Below are positions 1 to 8,415 of a stretch of 64,000 bases of DNA, one piece after another (the first letter of the stretch is position 1; the number at the start of each line of letters is the position of its first letter). Source of the DNA: Alphaproteobacteria bacterium (lineage in GTDB: Bacteria; Pseudomonadota; Alphaproteobacteria; CACIAM-22H2); assembly GCA_016793165.1 (NCBI GenBank), contig JAEULA010000013.1, positions 62,001 to 126,000 on the forward strand, in the 5' to 3' direction. A model generated the notes under the pieces. The model ran no database searches and was not told where the DNA came from. It saw only the letters and a list, made by a program, of their open reading frames with translations. A program made the translations under genes and the position numbers.

Positions 1-405
1 CTTGGTGCCGGCCTTGTCCTCGCACCACACGTCGAGCGCATAGGCCACGCCGTCGGGCTGCGGCGTGACGGACAGGACCTTGCCCTTCACGTGCAGGTTG
101 GTCCCGAGATGGACGGGCTTGATGTACTTGTTCATCAGCTCGCCGCGCTCGAGATAGTGGATGCCGAACGCCTTCACCAGCATCTCCGAGCACCAGTTGG
201 TCATGATCATGCCGTCGGCATTGACCTGGTCGAAGCCTTCGCTCTTCGCGAACGCCGGATCGGTGTGGATGTTCGATCCGACCTGGCGCAGCTCGTTGGT
301 GGCGGCGGACAGCATCGCGCTGTCGTACCACTCGATGCGCTGCGGGCTGATGGTGCGGATCGGCCCGGCGATCTCGTCGCCGACCTTGTAGACGGGCTTG
401 GACAT
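1..405 (-). CDS. MaoC-like hot-dog dehydratase-family protein (3' end cut by window edge)
   Basis: The visible 135 residues begin MSKPVYKVGDEIAGPI and continue past the window edge, so the C-terminus is missing. Residues 44-66 (NIHTDPAFAKSEGF, then NADGMI) match the layout of the MaoC/R-hydratase motif, with a His-Thr-Asp-Pro core followed by a Gly-Phe turn. The usual His-Gly pair is Asp-Gly here, so hydratase activity is uncertain. Its ATG shares one base with the stop of the upstream gene (TGATG at 407-403), so the two are translationally coupled. Two adjacent small hot-dog genes are commonly the two halves of a heteromeric or double-hot-dog enoyl-CoA hydratase. The substrate cannot be named. 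Confidence 0.8.
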   Translation of the reverse strand, partial: MSKPVYKVGDEIAGPIRTISPQRIEWYDSAMLSAATNELRQVGSNIHTDPAFAKSEGFDQVNADGMIMTNWCSEMLVKAFGIHYLERGELMNKYIKPVHLGTNLHVKGKVLSVTPQPDGVAYALDVWCEDKAGTK

Positions 406-866
406 CAGGAGACTCCGATCGGCTTGTAGCGAAGCAGCGTATGGTCGTTGTAGGTCGTCACCAGGCGGCCGTCCTTGGTGTGGACCTCGAGGTAGTAGTG
501 CAGATAGGTGCGGCCTCGCTTGACGTACTTGTCGACGATGTGGCCGGTCACGCGCACCGTCTCGCCGACCGCGGCCGCGCTGTGGTGCTTGGCGTGATAG
601 ACGTAGTGCACGCGCGCATCGGGGCCCTTCATGCCCGAGACGCGGCGCTCCTTGTGGCAGTTCTCCTCGAGGATCCGCATCTTGTCGACATGGATCATCG
701 TGGGCGGACGCAGCTGGCGCCCGGCCGGGTTGTCGGCGGAGTGGAAGAACTCGCTGCCCTCCTCGCTGCCATGCGCGTATTCGCTGCAGATGAAGGGCGT
801 GATGACGTATTCGATCGGCTTGAACACGTCCCCCTTCTCGAGATCGCTGATGTAACCGCCGAGCAT
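405..866 (-). CDS. MaoC-like N-terminal (hot-dog) dehydratase-domain protein
   Basis: This 153-residue protein has the composition of the FAS1-like / MaoC N-terminal hot-dog family: MLGGYISDLEKGDVFKP start, a central helix region with HVDKMRILEENC, and a C-terminal strand-rich half. It carries no clear catalytic Asp/His pair, as is usual for the N-terminal half of split or fused double-hot-dog hydratases. The partner would be the downstream gene, with which it overlaps by one base. Its divergent neighbour is tctB, 137 bp away. Function as a CoA-thioester hydratase in the same organic-acid pathway as the nearby acyl-CoA synthetase is inference. Confidence 0.8.
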   Translation of the reverse strand: MLGGYISDLEKGDVFKPIEYVITPFICSEYAHGSEEGSEFFHSADNPAGRQLRPPTMIHVDKMRILEENCHKERRVSGMKGPDARVHYVYHAKHHSAAAVGETVRVTGHIVDKYVKRGRTYLHYYLEVHTKDGRLVTTYNDHTLLRYKPIGVS

Positions 867-1003
867 GATGTCTCCTCTTGCTGGAATGGTCGTCGCGACT
901 GCGATGTGCCGGCGCGGCGTCGCTGTCCGCGTCGGAGCTGTTGAACCCCGCGTTGCCGCTCTCTAGCCTCCCGGCATCGCGTCCCCGCGAGGGAATCCGG
1001 CAC

Positions 1004-1480
1004 TTGAAAGCAGCACGCCTGGTCACGGCCCTTCTCGTCCTCGCGCTCGGCGTGTACCTCGCCTGGCAAGGCACGCGGCTGCGCATCGAGGGGGATTTCG
1101 GGCCGGGCCCCGGCTTCTTCCCGTTCTGGATCGGCAGCGGCATCGCGGTGCTGGCGACGGCGTGGCTGGCGCAGCTGGTGCTGCGCCCGGCGGTCGCCGC
1201 CGGCGAGCGGTTCCTGCCGCCGCGCGACGCGGCCGCCAAGCTCGCGATCGTCGTCGGCGCCCTCGTCGCCTTCATGCTCCTGCTGCGTCCGATCGGCTTC
1301 AACCTCGCGATGCTCGGGCTGCTGCTCGTGCTCTTTTTCGCCGTCGACCGTCGGCATGCCGCGGCCAAGGTCGCGATCGCCGTCGCCGCCAGCTTCGGCG
1401 TGCACTGGCTGTTCGAGCACGCGCTCAACGTGCCGCTTCCCGATGCCGCCCTGCCCGCGCTGCAGGCGCTGGGCCTGTGA
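1004..1480 (+). CDS. tctB: Tripartite tricarboxylate transporter small membrane subunit TctB
   Basis: The reading frame is open from 878, but the first hydrophobic helix begins right after a TTG at 1004. A GAGGGA sequence at 989-994 lies nine bases before that TTG, giving a 158-residue protein of the usual TctB length. Four hydrophobic segments are visible (ALLVLALGVYLAW, FWIGSGIAVLATAWL, LAIVVGALVAFMLLL and a C-terminal pair), with the loop FGPGPGFFPFWIG typical of TctB. TctB is the four-helix subunit that works with the large permease TctA and the periplasmic binding protein TctC to import carboxylates by secondary transport. Unusually, it is on the opposite strand from tctC-tctA and converges on tctA with an 11-bp gap. 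Confidence 0.85.
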   Translation: MKAARLVTALLVLALGVYLAWQGTRLRIEGDFGPGPGFFPFWIGSGIAVLATAWLAQLVLRPAVAAGERFLPPRDAAAKLAIVVGALVAFMLLLRPIGFNLAMLGLLLVLFFAVDRRHAAAKVAIAVAASFGVHWLFEHALNVPLPDAALPALQALGL

Positions 1481-1491
1481 GCCGACGGCGG

Positions 1492-2979
1492 TCATGACGC
1501 GGCGCGCGGCGCGCGCAGAGACTTGGCGACGAACCACGCGAGCACGGCCGCGGCGAGCGCCAGCAGGCCGGTGGACGTCCAGCCGCGCGCCAGGATCGCC
1601 ACCTCGCCGCCGGACATCGACAGCGCCTGGCGCAGCGCGTTCTCGGTCAGCGGCCCGAGGATCAGCGTGAAGGCCATCGGCGCGACGGGCAGCCCGATCT
1701 TGTTGAACAGGTAGCCGATCACGCCGAAGGCGAGCAGCACCCCGACGTCGAAGATGCTGTTCGAGGTGACGAAGGCGCCGACGACGGTGAAGGCGAGCAC
1801 AAGCGAGAACAGGATCGAGCGCGGCGTGTTCAGCAGCCGAACCCACAGCCCGACCAGCGGCAGGTTGAGGATCACCAGGATCACGTTGCCGACGTAGAGG
1901 CTCGCGATCACGCCCCACACGAAGTCGGGCTTGTCGCGGAACAGGAACGGACCCGGCGTCAGCCCGTTCATCATGAAGGCGCCGAGCAGCACCGCGATGG
2001 TCGGCGAGGCCGGGATGCCGAGCGTGAACAGCGGCACAAGCGCGCCGTTGGCATAGGCATTGTTCGCGGTCTCCGGCCCGGCGACGCCGGCGATCGCGCC
2101 GCGCCCGAAGCGCTCCGGCGTGCGCGAGAGGTTCTTCTCCGCCGCATAGGCCGCGATCGTCGGCAGGATCGTGCCGATACCGGGAATCAGCCCGAGGAAG
2201 GTGCCGATCAGGCTGCCGCGCACGATCGGCATGGCGGAGTCCGCCATCTCCTGCCGCGTGAGCATCGTCGAGCCGATCGGGGGACGACGCAGCTCCTCCT
2301 CGCGGCGCTCGAGGTCGGCCAGCACCTCGCCGATGCCGTAAAGGCCCATGATCACCGGCACGAAGCCGATGCCGTCCATCAGCTCGAGCCGGCCGAAGGT
2401 CAGCCTTGGCGTGCCCTCGACGAAGTCGGTGCCGGGCAGCGCGAGCGCGAGGCCGAGGAACGCGCTGAGCAGGCCCAGCAGCAGGTTGTCGCCGGAGAAG
2501 GTGATCAGCAGCACGAGGCCGAGCACCATCAGCGCGAAGAACTCCGGCGGGCCGAAGTTGAGTGCCACCGCCGCGAGCGGCGGCGCCGCGACGACGAGCA
2601 CGATCGTCGCGAAGGTGCCGCCGATGAACGACCCGATCGCGGCGATGGCGAGCGCCGCGCCGCCGCGGCCGTTGAGCGCCATCTGGTAGCCGTCGATGCA
2701 GGTGACCGCCGAGGCGCCCTCGCCGGGCACGTTCATCAGCACCGACGTGATGGTGCCGCCGTACATCGCGCCGTAGTAGATCGCCGACAGCATGATGATG
2801 GCGCCGGTCGGGTCGAGCTTGAAGGTCAGCGGCAGCAGGATGGCGATCCCGGCGATCGGCCCGATCCCCGGCAGCACACCGACCGCCGTGCCGACGACCG
2901 AGCCGATCAGGGCGAAGGCCAGGTTCGCCGGCGACAGCGCGACGGCGAAGCCGCCCATCAGGCTGAAGAAGGTTTCCAT
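1492..2979 (-). CDS. tctA: Tripartite tricarboxylate transporter large permease TctA
   Basis: This 495-residue, strongly hydrophobic protein has the length and the roughly 12 membrane segments of TctA. The diagnostic region near residues 35-60 reads VLPGIGPIAGIAILLPLTF, followed by AIYYGAMYGGTITSVLMNVPGE; the GIG-type loop recurs near residue 260 (GLIPGIGTILPT). It lies downstream of tctC on the same strand, separated by 64 bp that hold a long perfect stem-loop. TctA forms the ion-coupled channel for the carboxylate handed over by TctC. The substrate is unknown; TctC homologues bind many di- and tricarboxylates and aromatic acids. The TctB partner is encoded convergently just beyond its 3' end. 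Confidence 0.95.
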   Translation of the reverse strand: METFFSLMGGFAVALSPANLAFALIGSVVGTAVGVLPGIGPIAGIAILLPLTFKLDPTGAIIMLSAIYYGAMYGGTITSVLMNVPGEGASAVTCIDGYQMALNGRGGAALAIAAIGSFIGGTFATIVLVVAAPPLAAVALNFGPPEFFALMVLGLVLLITFSGDNLLLGLLSAFLGLALALPGTDFVEGTPRLTFGRLELMDGIGFVPVIMGLYGIGEVLADLERREEELRRPPIGSTMLTRQEMADSAMPIVRGSLIGTFLGLIPGIGTILPTIAAYAAEKNLSRTPERFGRGAIAGVAGPETANNAYANGALVPLFTLGIPASPTIAVLLGAFMMNGLTPGPFLFRDKPDFVWGVIASLYVGNVILVILNLPLVGLWVRLLNTPRSILFSLVLAFTVVGAFVTSNSIFDVGVLLAFGVIGYLFNKIGLPVAPMAFTLILGPLTENALRQALSMSGGEVAILARGWTSTGLLALAAAVLAWFVAKSLRAPRAAS

Positions 2980-3002
2980 TCCCGTTCCGATCGCGCGCGC
3001 GC

Positions 3003-3035
3003 CGGGCGGCGCCGGCCAGGTGCCGGCGCCGCCCG
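3003..3035 (-). promoter_or_regulatory. Perfect 14-bp stem-loop between tctC and tctA
   Basis: The arms CGGGCGGCGCCGGC (3003-3016) and GCCGGCGCCGCCCG (3022-3035) are exact reverse complements around a 5-nt loop. No T-tract follows. The position between a binding-protein gene and its permease fits a 3'-end stabiliser or partial terminator that makes more TctC than TctA. The structure is seen directly; the role is inferred. Confidence 0.6.
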
Positions 3036-3043
3036 CATCCCCG

Positions 3044-4012
3044 CTACTTCTTCAGGACCTTGCCGAGCTGCTCGCCGATCACCTTCTGCTCCGCCTGCAC
3101 CTCCTGCGCGGCGGCGAGGATCTCCTTGCCCGTCTTGAACTCGATGAACTCGCCGATGTTGTCGAGCTTGGCCCGCGTCTCGGGATCGGCGACCGCGGCG
3201 CGCAGCGCATCCTCGAGCGTCTGGCGGATCGGCTCGGGCAGGCCGGGAGGCCCGGCCAGCGACGACAGGTTGCGCACGGTGAAGCCGTACATCTTGCTGC
3301 TCAGCGGTACGCCCATCGCCTCGAGTTCCGGCCACGATTTGCTGACGATCAGCAGCGGCCGGATCGCGCCCGACTTGATGTGCTGCAGCGTCGGGGTCGC
3401 CGAGTTCTGCTGCGTGTGGGCATCGCCCGAGAGGAGCTTCAGCACCTGCTCGGCGCCGCCCGTGGTCGGCATCGTGCGGTACTGCAGCCCGCCGACCGCC
3501 TTGGCGAGCTGGGCCATGCCGATGTCGGGCAGGCCGAATGCGCCCGAATTCGCGTAGACGATCTTGTTCGGGTTCTCCTTCGTGTACTTCACGAGGTCGT
3601 CGATCGTCTTCCAGGGGCTGTCCGCCTTGACGAACTGCGCGTACATCGACTCCAGGACGGAGCCGATGAAGGTCAGCTTGAGCGGATCGAAGCCGAGCTC
3701 GGTGGTCCAGGGCAGCACGGTCAGGATCGACCCGGAGGTCATCGTGAGCGTGTAGCCGTCCGGCGCGCTGTTGTAGACGGCGCCTGTCCCGACCGCGCCG
3801 TTGCCCCCGGTGCGGTTCTCGACCGTGACCGGCTGCTTGAGGGTCTTCTCCATGTGCGTGGCGACGATGCGGGTGGCCAGGTCGGTCGATCCGCCCGCGC
3901 CGTAGCCGACGATGATCCGGATCGGCCGTGCGGGATAGGACTGCGCCTGAGCCTCGCCCGACAGCACCAGGCTCGCCGCGACGCCGGCGAATACGACCAG
4001 TTTGGAAATCAT
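3044..4012 (-). CDS. tctC: Tripartite tricarboxylate transporter substrate-binding protein TctC
   Basis: The gene encodes 322 residues starting MISKLVVFAGVAASL, an N-terminal Sec-type signal peptide ending near AQAQ, then YPARPIRIIVGYGAGGSTDL. That last stretch is the hallmark opening of the Bug/TctC family, which binds carboxylates in the periplasm. The start is fixed by GGGAGGAACGAGC directly before the ATG at 4012. Family length is about 320 residues, so the gene is complete. It is first in the tctC-tctA unit and divergent from the thioesterase gene 131 bp away. The ligand cannot be read from sequence. The neighbouring acyl-CoA synthetase and MaoC genes suggest an acid that is activated to a CoA ester after uptake. 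Confidence 0.93.
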   Translation of the reverse strand: MISKLVVFAGVAASLVLSGEAQAQSYPARPIRIIVGYGAGGSTDLATRIVATHMEKTLKQPVTVENRTGGNGAVGTGAVYNSAPDGYTLTMTSGSILTVLPWTTELGFDPLKLTFIGSVLESMYAQFVKADSPWKTIDDLVKYTKENPNKIVYANSGAFGLPDIGMAQLAKAVGGLQYRTMPTTGGAEQVLKLLSGDAHTQQNSATPTLQHIKSGAIRPLLIVSKSWPELEAMGVPLSSKMYGFTVRNLSSLAGPPGLPEPIRQTLEDALRAAVADPETRAKLDNIGEFIEFKTGKEILAAAQEVQAEQKVIGEQLGKVLKK

Positions 4013-4143
4013 GCTCGTTCCTCCCGTCTGATTTCGATCTGCGGCCTTGGGATCCGCGACCTGCAAGAATTGTGATGGCAGCGGGCGGCATGCCGCAACA
4101 TGCTGCCGGCCCCGACCATGGCACCGACACCGGAGCGAACGCG

Positions 4144-4596
4144 ATGACGATGACGGAACCCGGCAAGACCGATCTGAGCGACATCGTCGGCGGCTTCCAG
4201 GCGATGGTCGGCTACCGGATCGTGCGCTGGGAGCGCGACCTCGCGGAAGTCGAGATCGACGTCGATGCCCAGCACCACAACCGCTCGGGCTTCGTCCATG
4301 GCGGCGTCCACGCGACCCTGCTCGATTCCGCCGCCGGCATCGCCGGCGTCTACTGCCCGGTGCCCGGGAACGTCGTGCGCGCCGTGACCCTGTCCTTCTC
4401 GATCCAGTACATCGCGGCGGCTCGGATCGGGACGCTGCGCGCGATCGGCCGCCGGCGCGGCGGCGGCCGCAGCATCTTCTTCGCCGCAGCCGAGCTCTTC
4501 GACGCCGGCGGCAAGCTGATCGCGACCGGCGAAGGCACCTATCGCTACATCGCGGGATTCGAGCCACCCGACGGCGGGCCGCGCGGCAAGGGGTGA
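4144..4596 (+). CDS. PaaI-family hot-dog thioesterase
   Basis: This 150-residue protein belongs to the PaaI/YbgC-like hot-dog thioesterases. Residues 46-61 contain an Asn, then VHGGVHATLLD with the HGG motif (52-54) and Asp61, which correspond to the family's active-site helix. The ATG at 4144 is preceded by GGAG at 4132-4135. An in-frame ATG lies upstream at 4075, but that extension is not conserved-looking and has no comparable ribosome-binding site. The enzyme would hydrolyse an acyl-CoA in the cytoplasm. It ends 24 bp from the converging acyl-CoA synthetase gene and starts divergently from tctC, consistent with a shared acyl-CoA pathway (inference). Confidence 0.85.
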   Translation: MTMTEPGKTDLSDIVGGFQAMVGYRIVRWERDLAEVEIDVDAQHHNRSGFVHGGVHATLLDSAAGIAGVYCPVPGNVVRAVTLSFSIQYIAAARIGTLRAIGRRRGGGRSIFFAAAELFDAGGKLIATGEGTYRYIAGFEPPDGGPRGKG

Positions 4597-4620
4597 CGCG
4601 GGCCCGGGCGGCCGCATTCC

Positions 4621-6753
4621 TCAGGCCTCGTCCACGATCAGCAGGCCGTCGACCGCGACGGCGCCGTCGCGGGTCCACTTGATCGGGTTGACCTCGAAGA
4701 CGAAGCGCTTCCACGGCGCCGTCACCGCGAGCGCGGAGAATGCGGCGACGAACTCGGCCGCCGGCGCGGTGGGAAGCGGGCCGTCGGGATCCTTCGCATG
4801 CCGCCGGCTGCGCAGCCGATCGATCATGTCGGACGCATGGGCCGCGCCGACCGGCGCGCGCGCGATGACGACGTCGTCGACGAGCTCGGTGAGGCCGCCT
4901 CCGGCGCCGACCGAGACCATCGGCCCGTAGAGCGGATCGACCGACGCCGCGACGAGCAGCTCGAAGCCGCCCTTGCGCATGCGCTGGACCAGCAGCCCGT
5001 CGAGCCCGACGCCGATCTCGCGGGCGCGCGCCGACAGCCGCGCGAACGCGGCCTCGAGCTCGGCGCCATTGCGCAGGTCGGCGGCGAGCAGCCCGGCCGC
5101 GGCGCGATGCGTGACCTTGGGCGAGATGCCCTTGAGCACCACGGGATACCCGATCTCGCCGGCGATGCGTACGGCCGCGACGGCATCGCGGGCAAGTGCG
5201 CCCTCGGCCGCGGCGAGGCCGGCCGCGCGCAGGATCTCGTGACAACGGTCCTCGCAAACCACGGTACCGGCACCTGCCGCCGGCACGAGGCGCGCCCAGT
5301 CGACATCGCGGCGCGACGCGCCCAGTTCGCGCGCGGGGCGCCGCAGGGCCTCGCCGCGGCGCACGATGCGGCCGAGGGCCACGAGTCCGCGGGCCGGCTC
5401 CTCGAAGGCCGGGATGCCGGCCTCGGCGAGCGCCGCCATCGCACCGATCGGCGGCGACGGCCAGCTGACGCAGACCGGCTTGGGCGACCGGCGCCAGAGC
5501 TGGACGATCAGCTGCGTGATCTCCTTCGCCTTCGCGGCGAGTCCGGAGACGATGAACAGCAGGCTGTCGAGGTCGGGGTCGGCCGCCAGCACGTCCAGGG
5601 CCTTGGGCAGTTCGGCCAAGGCCTCGGGACGAAACGCGGTGCTCGGCGTGAGATCCATCGGATTGGATGCCGTCGCCACCGAGACGAGATGGCGCTTCAG
5701 GCTCGCGATCGTGTCGGGCTTCAGCGCCGGCACCGTGAGCCCGGCGCTCGCCGCCTGGTCGGCCGCGAGCACGCCGTTGCCGCCGCCGAAGGTGACGATC
5801 CCGACATTCGTGCCGCGCGGCCGCTGAGCCGGCCCGAGGCTTGCGAGCATCAGCGCGACATCGACCATCTCCTCGACCGACGCCGCGCGGACGACGCCCA
5901 TCTCCTGCAGGACGGCATCGACGACGCGATCCTCGCCGACGAGCGATCCGGTATGCGCCATGGCAGCGCGCGCGCTGGCCCCGGTGCTGCCCGACTTGAC
6001 CAGCACGACGGGCTTGTCGCGACGCCGCGCCTCCTCCAGCGCCTTCAGCAGGCGCGGCGGATCGGACACGCCCTCGAGATATCCGGCGATCACGCGCGTG
6101 CCTTCGTCGAGCGCCAGGGCGTGAAGATAGTCCGAGAAGGTGACGACCGCCTCGTTGCCGCCGCTGATGAGATGGCGGAACCCGAACCCCGCCCGATGCG
6201 CGATCGACATCGCCGTCGTGGCCAGTCCGCCGCTCTGGCTCAGGAACGAGATACCGCCCGGCTTGAGGCTGTCGAGCTCGTAGAGCACGGTCGAGAAGGT
6301 CGAGGTGACCGGCACGCCCATGTTCATCAGCCCGACGCAGTTCGGCCCGCAGAGCATGAACTCGTTGTCCCGGCACAGCGCCTGCAGCCTGCGCTGCAAT
6401 TCGACGCCCTCGCCGCCCGCTTCGGCGAAGCCGCCGGCATAGGCGACGCCGGCGCGCGTTCCGCGCGCGGCGAAGGCGGCGATCGACTCGAGGAGCGCGG
6501 CGGCAGGCAGCGCGAAGATCGCCAGGTCCGGCGCCGCCGGCAGATCTTCGACGCGGGCGAAGCACGGCAATCCGCCGACGGTCTGGGCATTCGGATTGAC
6601 CGGCCAGACCGGGCCGGGAAAGCCGAACTTCCGAAGCCGCTGGACGGTGTCGCCGCCGAGATTGCCCGCGCGATCCGATGCTCCGACGACGGCGATCGAT
6701 CGCGGCGACAGGAGCCGCGTGAGGTCGCGGAAAGGCGCGGGGGCGACGGTCAT
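4621..6753 (-). CDS. Acyl-CoA synthetase, NDP-forming (acetate--CoA ligase family)
   Basis: The protein has 710 residues from the ATG at 6753, which follows GAGG by eight bases; the open frame runs 47 codons further but that part looks non-coding. Domain order is a CoA-binding Rossmann domain (LLSPRSIAVVGASDRAGNLG near residues 14-32), flavodoxin-like ligase domains with the phospho-histidine loop GSTGASARAAMAHTGSLVG, and a C-terminal ATP-grasp domain (GYPVVLKGISPKVTHR). This is the fused alpha-beta form of ADP-forming acyl-CoA synthetases, which make an acyl-CoA from acid, ATP and CoA through a phospho-histidine. The acid is unknown; the TctABC genes nearby could supply it. Confidence 0.92.
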   Translation of the reverse strand: MTVAPAPFRDLTRLLSPRSIAVVGASDRAGNLGGDTVQRLRKFGFPGPVWPVNPNAQTVGGLPCFARVEDLPAAPDLAIFALPAAALLESIAAFAARGTRAGVAYAGGFAEAGGEGVELQRRLQALCRDNEFMLCGPNCVGLMNMGVPVTSTFSTVLYELDSLKPGGISFLSQSGGLATTAMSIAHRAGFGFRHLISGGNEAVVTFSDYLHALALDEGTRVIAGYLEGVSDPPRLLKALEEARRRDKPVVLVKSGSTGASARAAMAHTGSLVGEDRVVDAVLQEMGVVRAASVEEMVDVALMLASLGPAQRPRGTNVGIVTFGGGNGVLAADQAASAGLTVPALKPDTIASLKRHLVSVATASNPMDLTPSTAFRPEALAELPKALDVLAADPDLDSLLFIVSGLAAKAKEITQLIVQLWRRSPKPVCVSWPSPPIGAMAALAEAGIPAFEEPARGLVALGRIVRRGEALRRPARELGASRRDVDWARLVPAAGAGTVVCEDRCHEILRAAGLAAAEGALARDAVAAVRIAGEIGYPVVLKGISPKVTHRAAAGLLAADLRNGAELEAAFARLSARAREIGVGLDGLLVQRMRKGGFELLVAASVDPLYGPMVSVGAGGGLTELVDDVVIARAPVGAAHASDMIDRLRSRRHAKDPDGPLPTAPAAEFVAAFSALAVTAPWKRFVFEVNPIKWTRDGAVAVDGLLIVDEA

Positions 6754-7273
6754 GGGGCGAGCCTCGACGAAGGGAGGATGAAGCGCATGGTCAGCGCATG
6801 CCGCGCGAGATCCGGAGGTCCCGCCCCGCCGCCGCGCACTGGCCGAAACCACGAAGCTCGCGGCTCCGGCCGGGCGACATCCCCGCGCATACATGCATCG
6901 TATGGTCTCTCCCCTGTCGACCCCGCCGCGACCGATATCCGCGGCGGCGCTCCGGCTGCACGATGAATGGTTTCAATTACTCCAAGGCACGCACCGATGC
7001 CAGCGGCAGGTCGCGCCGCGCGACCTCGGTGCGACGGACCGCGCGGCACCACGGTCCAGCCGACCGCCTGAGATTGCCGCCCGTCTGGCAGCTGCGAAGG
7101 CGGACGCGCCGGCGGCCGACGTCACGCGGCCCAGAAGGGCCCAGTCGCATCGCGGGCACGCGGCCGACGGCGCACATCCCGCCGCGGGCCGCGAGACGAG
7201 GAGCCGCAGCGACGCCGCAGCCGTGGCCGAGAGGAACGCCGCTCGAACGAACGTCGCCCGGACGCGATGAAAC

Positions 7274-7302
7274 TTGTCAGCCTCGACGCCGGGCTCTAGC
7301 TT
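7274..7302 (+). promoter_or_regulatory. Candidate sigma-70 promoter for the sugar ABC operon
   Basis: TTGTCA at 7274-7279 and TAGCTT at 7297-7302 are separated by 17 bp. The -10 element is weak (three of six consensus bases). It lies about 215 bp before the first permease start and is overlapped by the palindrome at 7301-7314. Confidence 0.35.
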
Positions 7303-7314
7303 GAAACGGTTCAA
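7301..7314. promoter_or_regulatory. LacI-family-like operator palindrome
   Basis: TTGAAACGGTTCAA is an inverted repeat with arms TTGAA/TTCAA and a central CG, the pattern typical of LacI/GalR-type operators. It is placed at the candidate -10 element upstream of a sugar-type ABC transporter. No LacI-type regulator gene is inside this window, so the regulator would be encoded elsewhere. Confidence 0.45.
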
Positions 7315-7515
7315 AGCGAGACGGTCCTCGCACCGGAGGGAGCGCGCGATGTTGCAGCACGGCGTCCGACGCGGACGGCGCGTCGACGTGGGCGCGCGAC
7401 GCCCGATGACCGTCAGCACCCATTGCGGCGCGCCCGGCATCGTGTGGTCCCACGGCATGCGCGGGAACCATGCGCGACCGGTGCGCCTCGGCTGATGGAC
7501 CGTCGGAGTCCATCG

Positions 7516-8415
7516 ATGCCGGCCGCCGTCCTGGCCCGGCTCGCCCGTCTCGACTACACGCCTTACGCCTTCGTCGCGCCGATCGTGCTGCTGCTCCTGG
7601 CGATCAGCGTCTATCCGGCGCTCTACGCGATCTGGCTCGCGACCACCGACGCGACTCTGCTGCGTCTCGCCCGCGCGCAATTCGTGGGCGCCGCCAATCT
7701 CGTCCGGATGGCCGGCGACCCGGTGTTCCTGGCCGGCATCTGGAAGACGATCCGCTGGGATGCGGTCGTCGTGCTGACGGAGCTCGGGCTTGCGCTGCCG
7801 ATGGCCCTCTTCCTCGACCTGCGCTTCCGCGGCCGCGGGCTGGTGCGAGCGATCGTCGTGATGCCCTACATCATCCCGCCGGCGGTGACGGCGCTGATGT
7901 GGATCTACATGTTCGACGGCAGCTTCGGCGTCGTGAACGACCTGCTCGTGCGCGCCGGTGTGCTGGCCCAGCCGGTGTCCTGGCTCAGCGACCCCACCGG
8001 CGCCTTCTCGATCACGGCGGCGGCGATGATCTGGGCCGGCACGCCGCTGATGGCGATCATCCTGCTCGCGGTGCTGCAGACCGTGCCGAAGGAGCTCTAC
8101 GAGGCCGCGACCGTCGACGGCGCGAACGCCTGGCACCGCTTCCGCCACGTCTCGCTGCCGCAGCTCGTGCCGACGATCCTGTTCCTGCTGCTGCTGCGCA
8201 CGATCTGGATGTCGAACCACATCGACATGATCTTCATCATGACGCGCGGCGGACCCGGCTTCAGCAACTACACCGAGGCGCTCTACGCCTTCATGACGGT
8301 GCAGCAATTCGAGATCGGCTACGCCTCGGCCGTCGCCGTCGCGCTCGCCGCGATCCTGCTGCTGGCCTCGGCCTTCTACGTCCGGCACCTCGCCGCATCG
8401 GTGCTCAACCGATGA
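7516..8415 (+). CDS. Sugar-type ABC transporter permease, MalF/UgpA family
   Basis: The 299-residue protein has six hydrophobic segments, beginning with VAPIVLLLLAISVYPALYAIWL. It carries the EAA loop that docks the ATPase (ELYEAATVDGANAWHRF, then LPQLVPTILF). The ATG at 7516 is chosen over the ATG at 7495 because GGAG lies seven bases before it and none precedes 7495. It is the first gene of an operon and overlaps the next permease by four bases (ATGA). Together the two permeases form the channel of a CUT1-type importer for sugars, polyols or glycerol-phosphate-like compounds. No ATPase gene follows, so a shared MalK/UgpC-like ATPase from elsewhere must be used. Confidence 0.9.
   Translation: MPAAVLARLARLDYTPYAFVAPIVLLLLAISVYPALYAIWLATTDATLLRLARAQFVGAANLVRMAGDPVFLAGIWKTIRWDAVVVLTELGLALPMALFLDLRFRGRGLVRAIVVMPYIIPPAVTALMWIYMFDGSFGVVNDLLVRAGVLAQPVSWLSDPTGAFSITAAAMIWAGTPLMAIILLAVLQTVPKELYEAATVDGANAWHRFRHVSLPQLVPTILFLLLLRTIWMSNHIDMIFIMTRGGPGFSNYTEALYAFMTVQQFEIGYASAVAVALAAILLLASAFYVRHLAASVLNR

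Larger units (their letters stand above)
6754..7515. other. 762-bp divergent intergenic region
   Basis: The stretch separates the acyl-CoA synthetase gene (minus) from the sugar ABC operon (plus). Several short frames are open in both directions, but all are Arg/Ala-rich with no recognisable motif or ribosome-binding site. I see no credible gene. The region close to 7270-7320 holds a promoter-like pair and a palindrome described separately. Confidence 0.5.

Noticed and set aside
7274..7495. Short plus-strand frame ahead of the sugar permease
   Set aside because: Its product is Arg/His-rich with no ribosome-binding site and would overlap the promoter-like elements. It ends in an overlap with an unsupported ATG.
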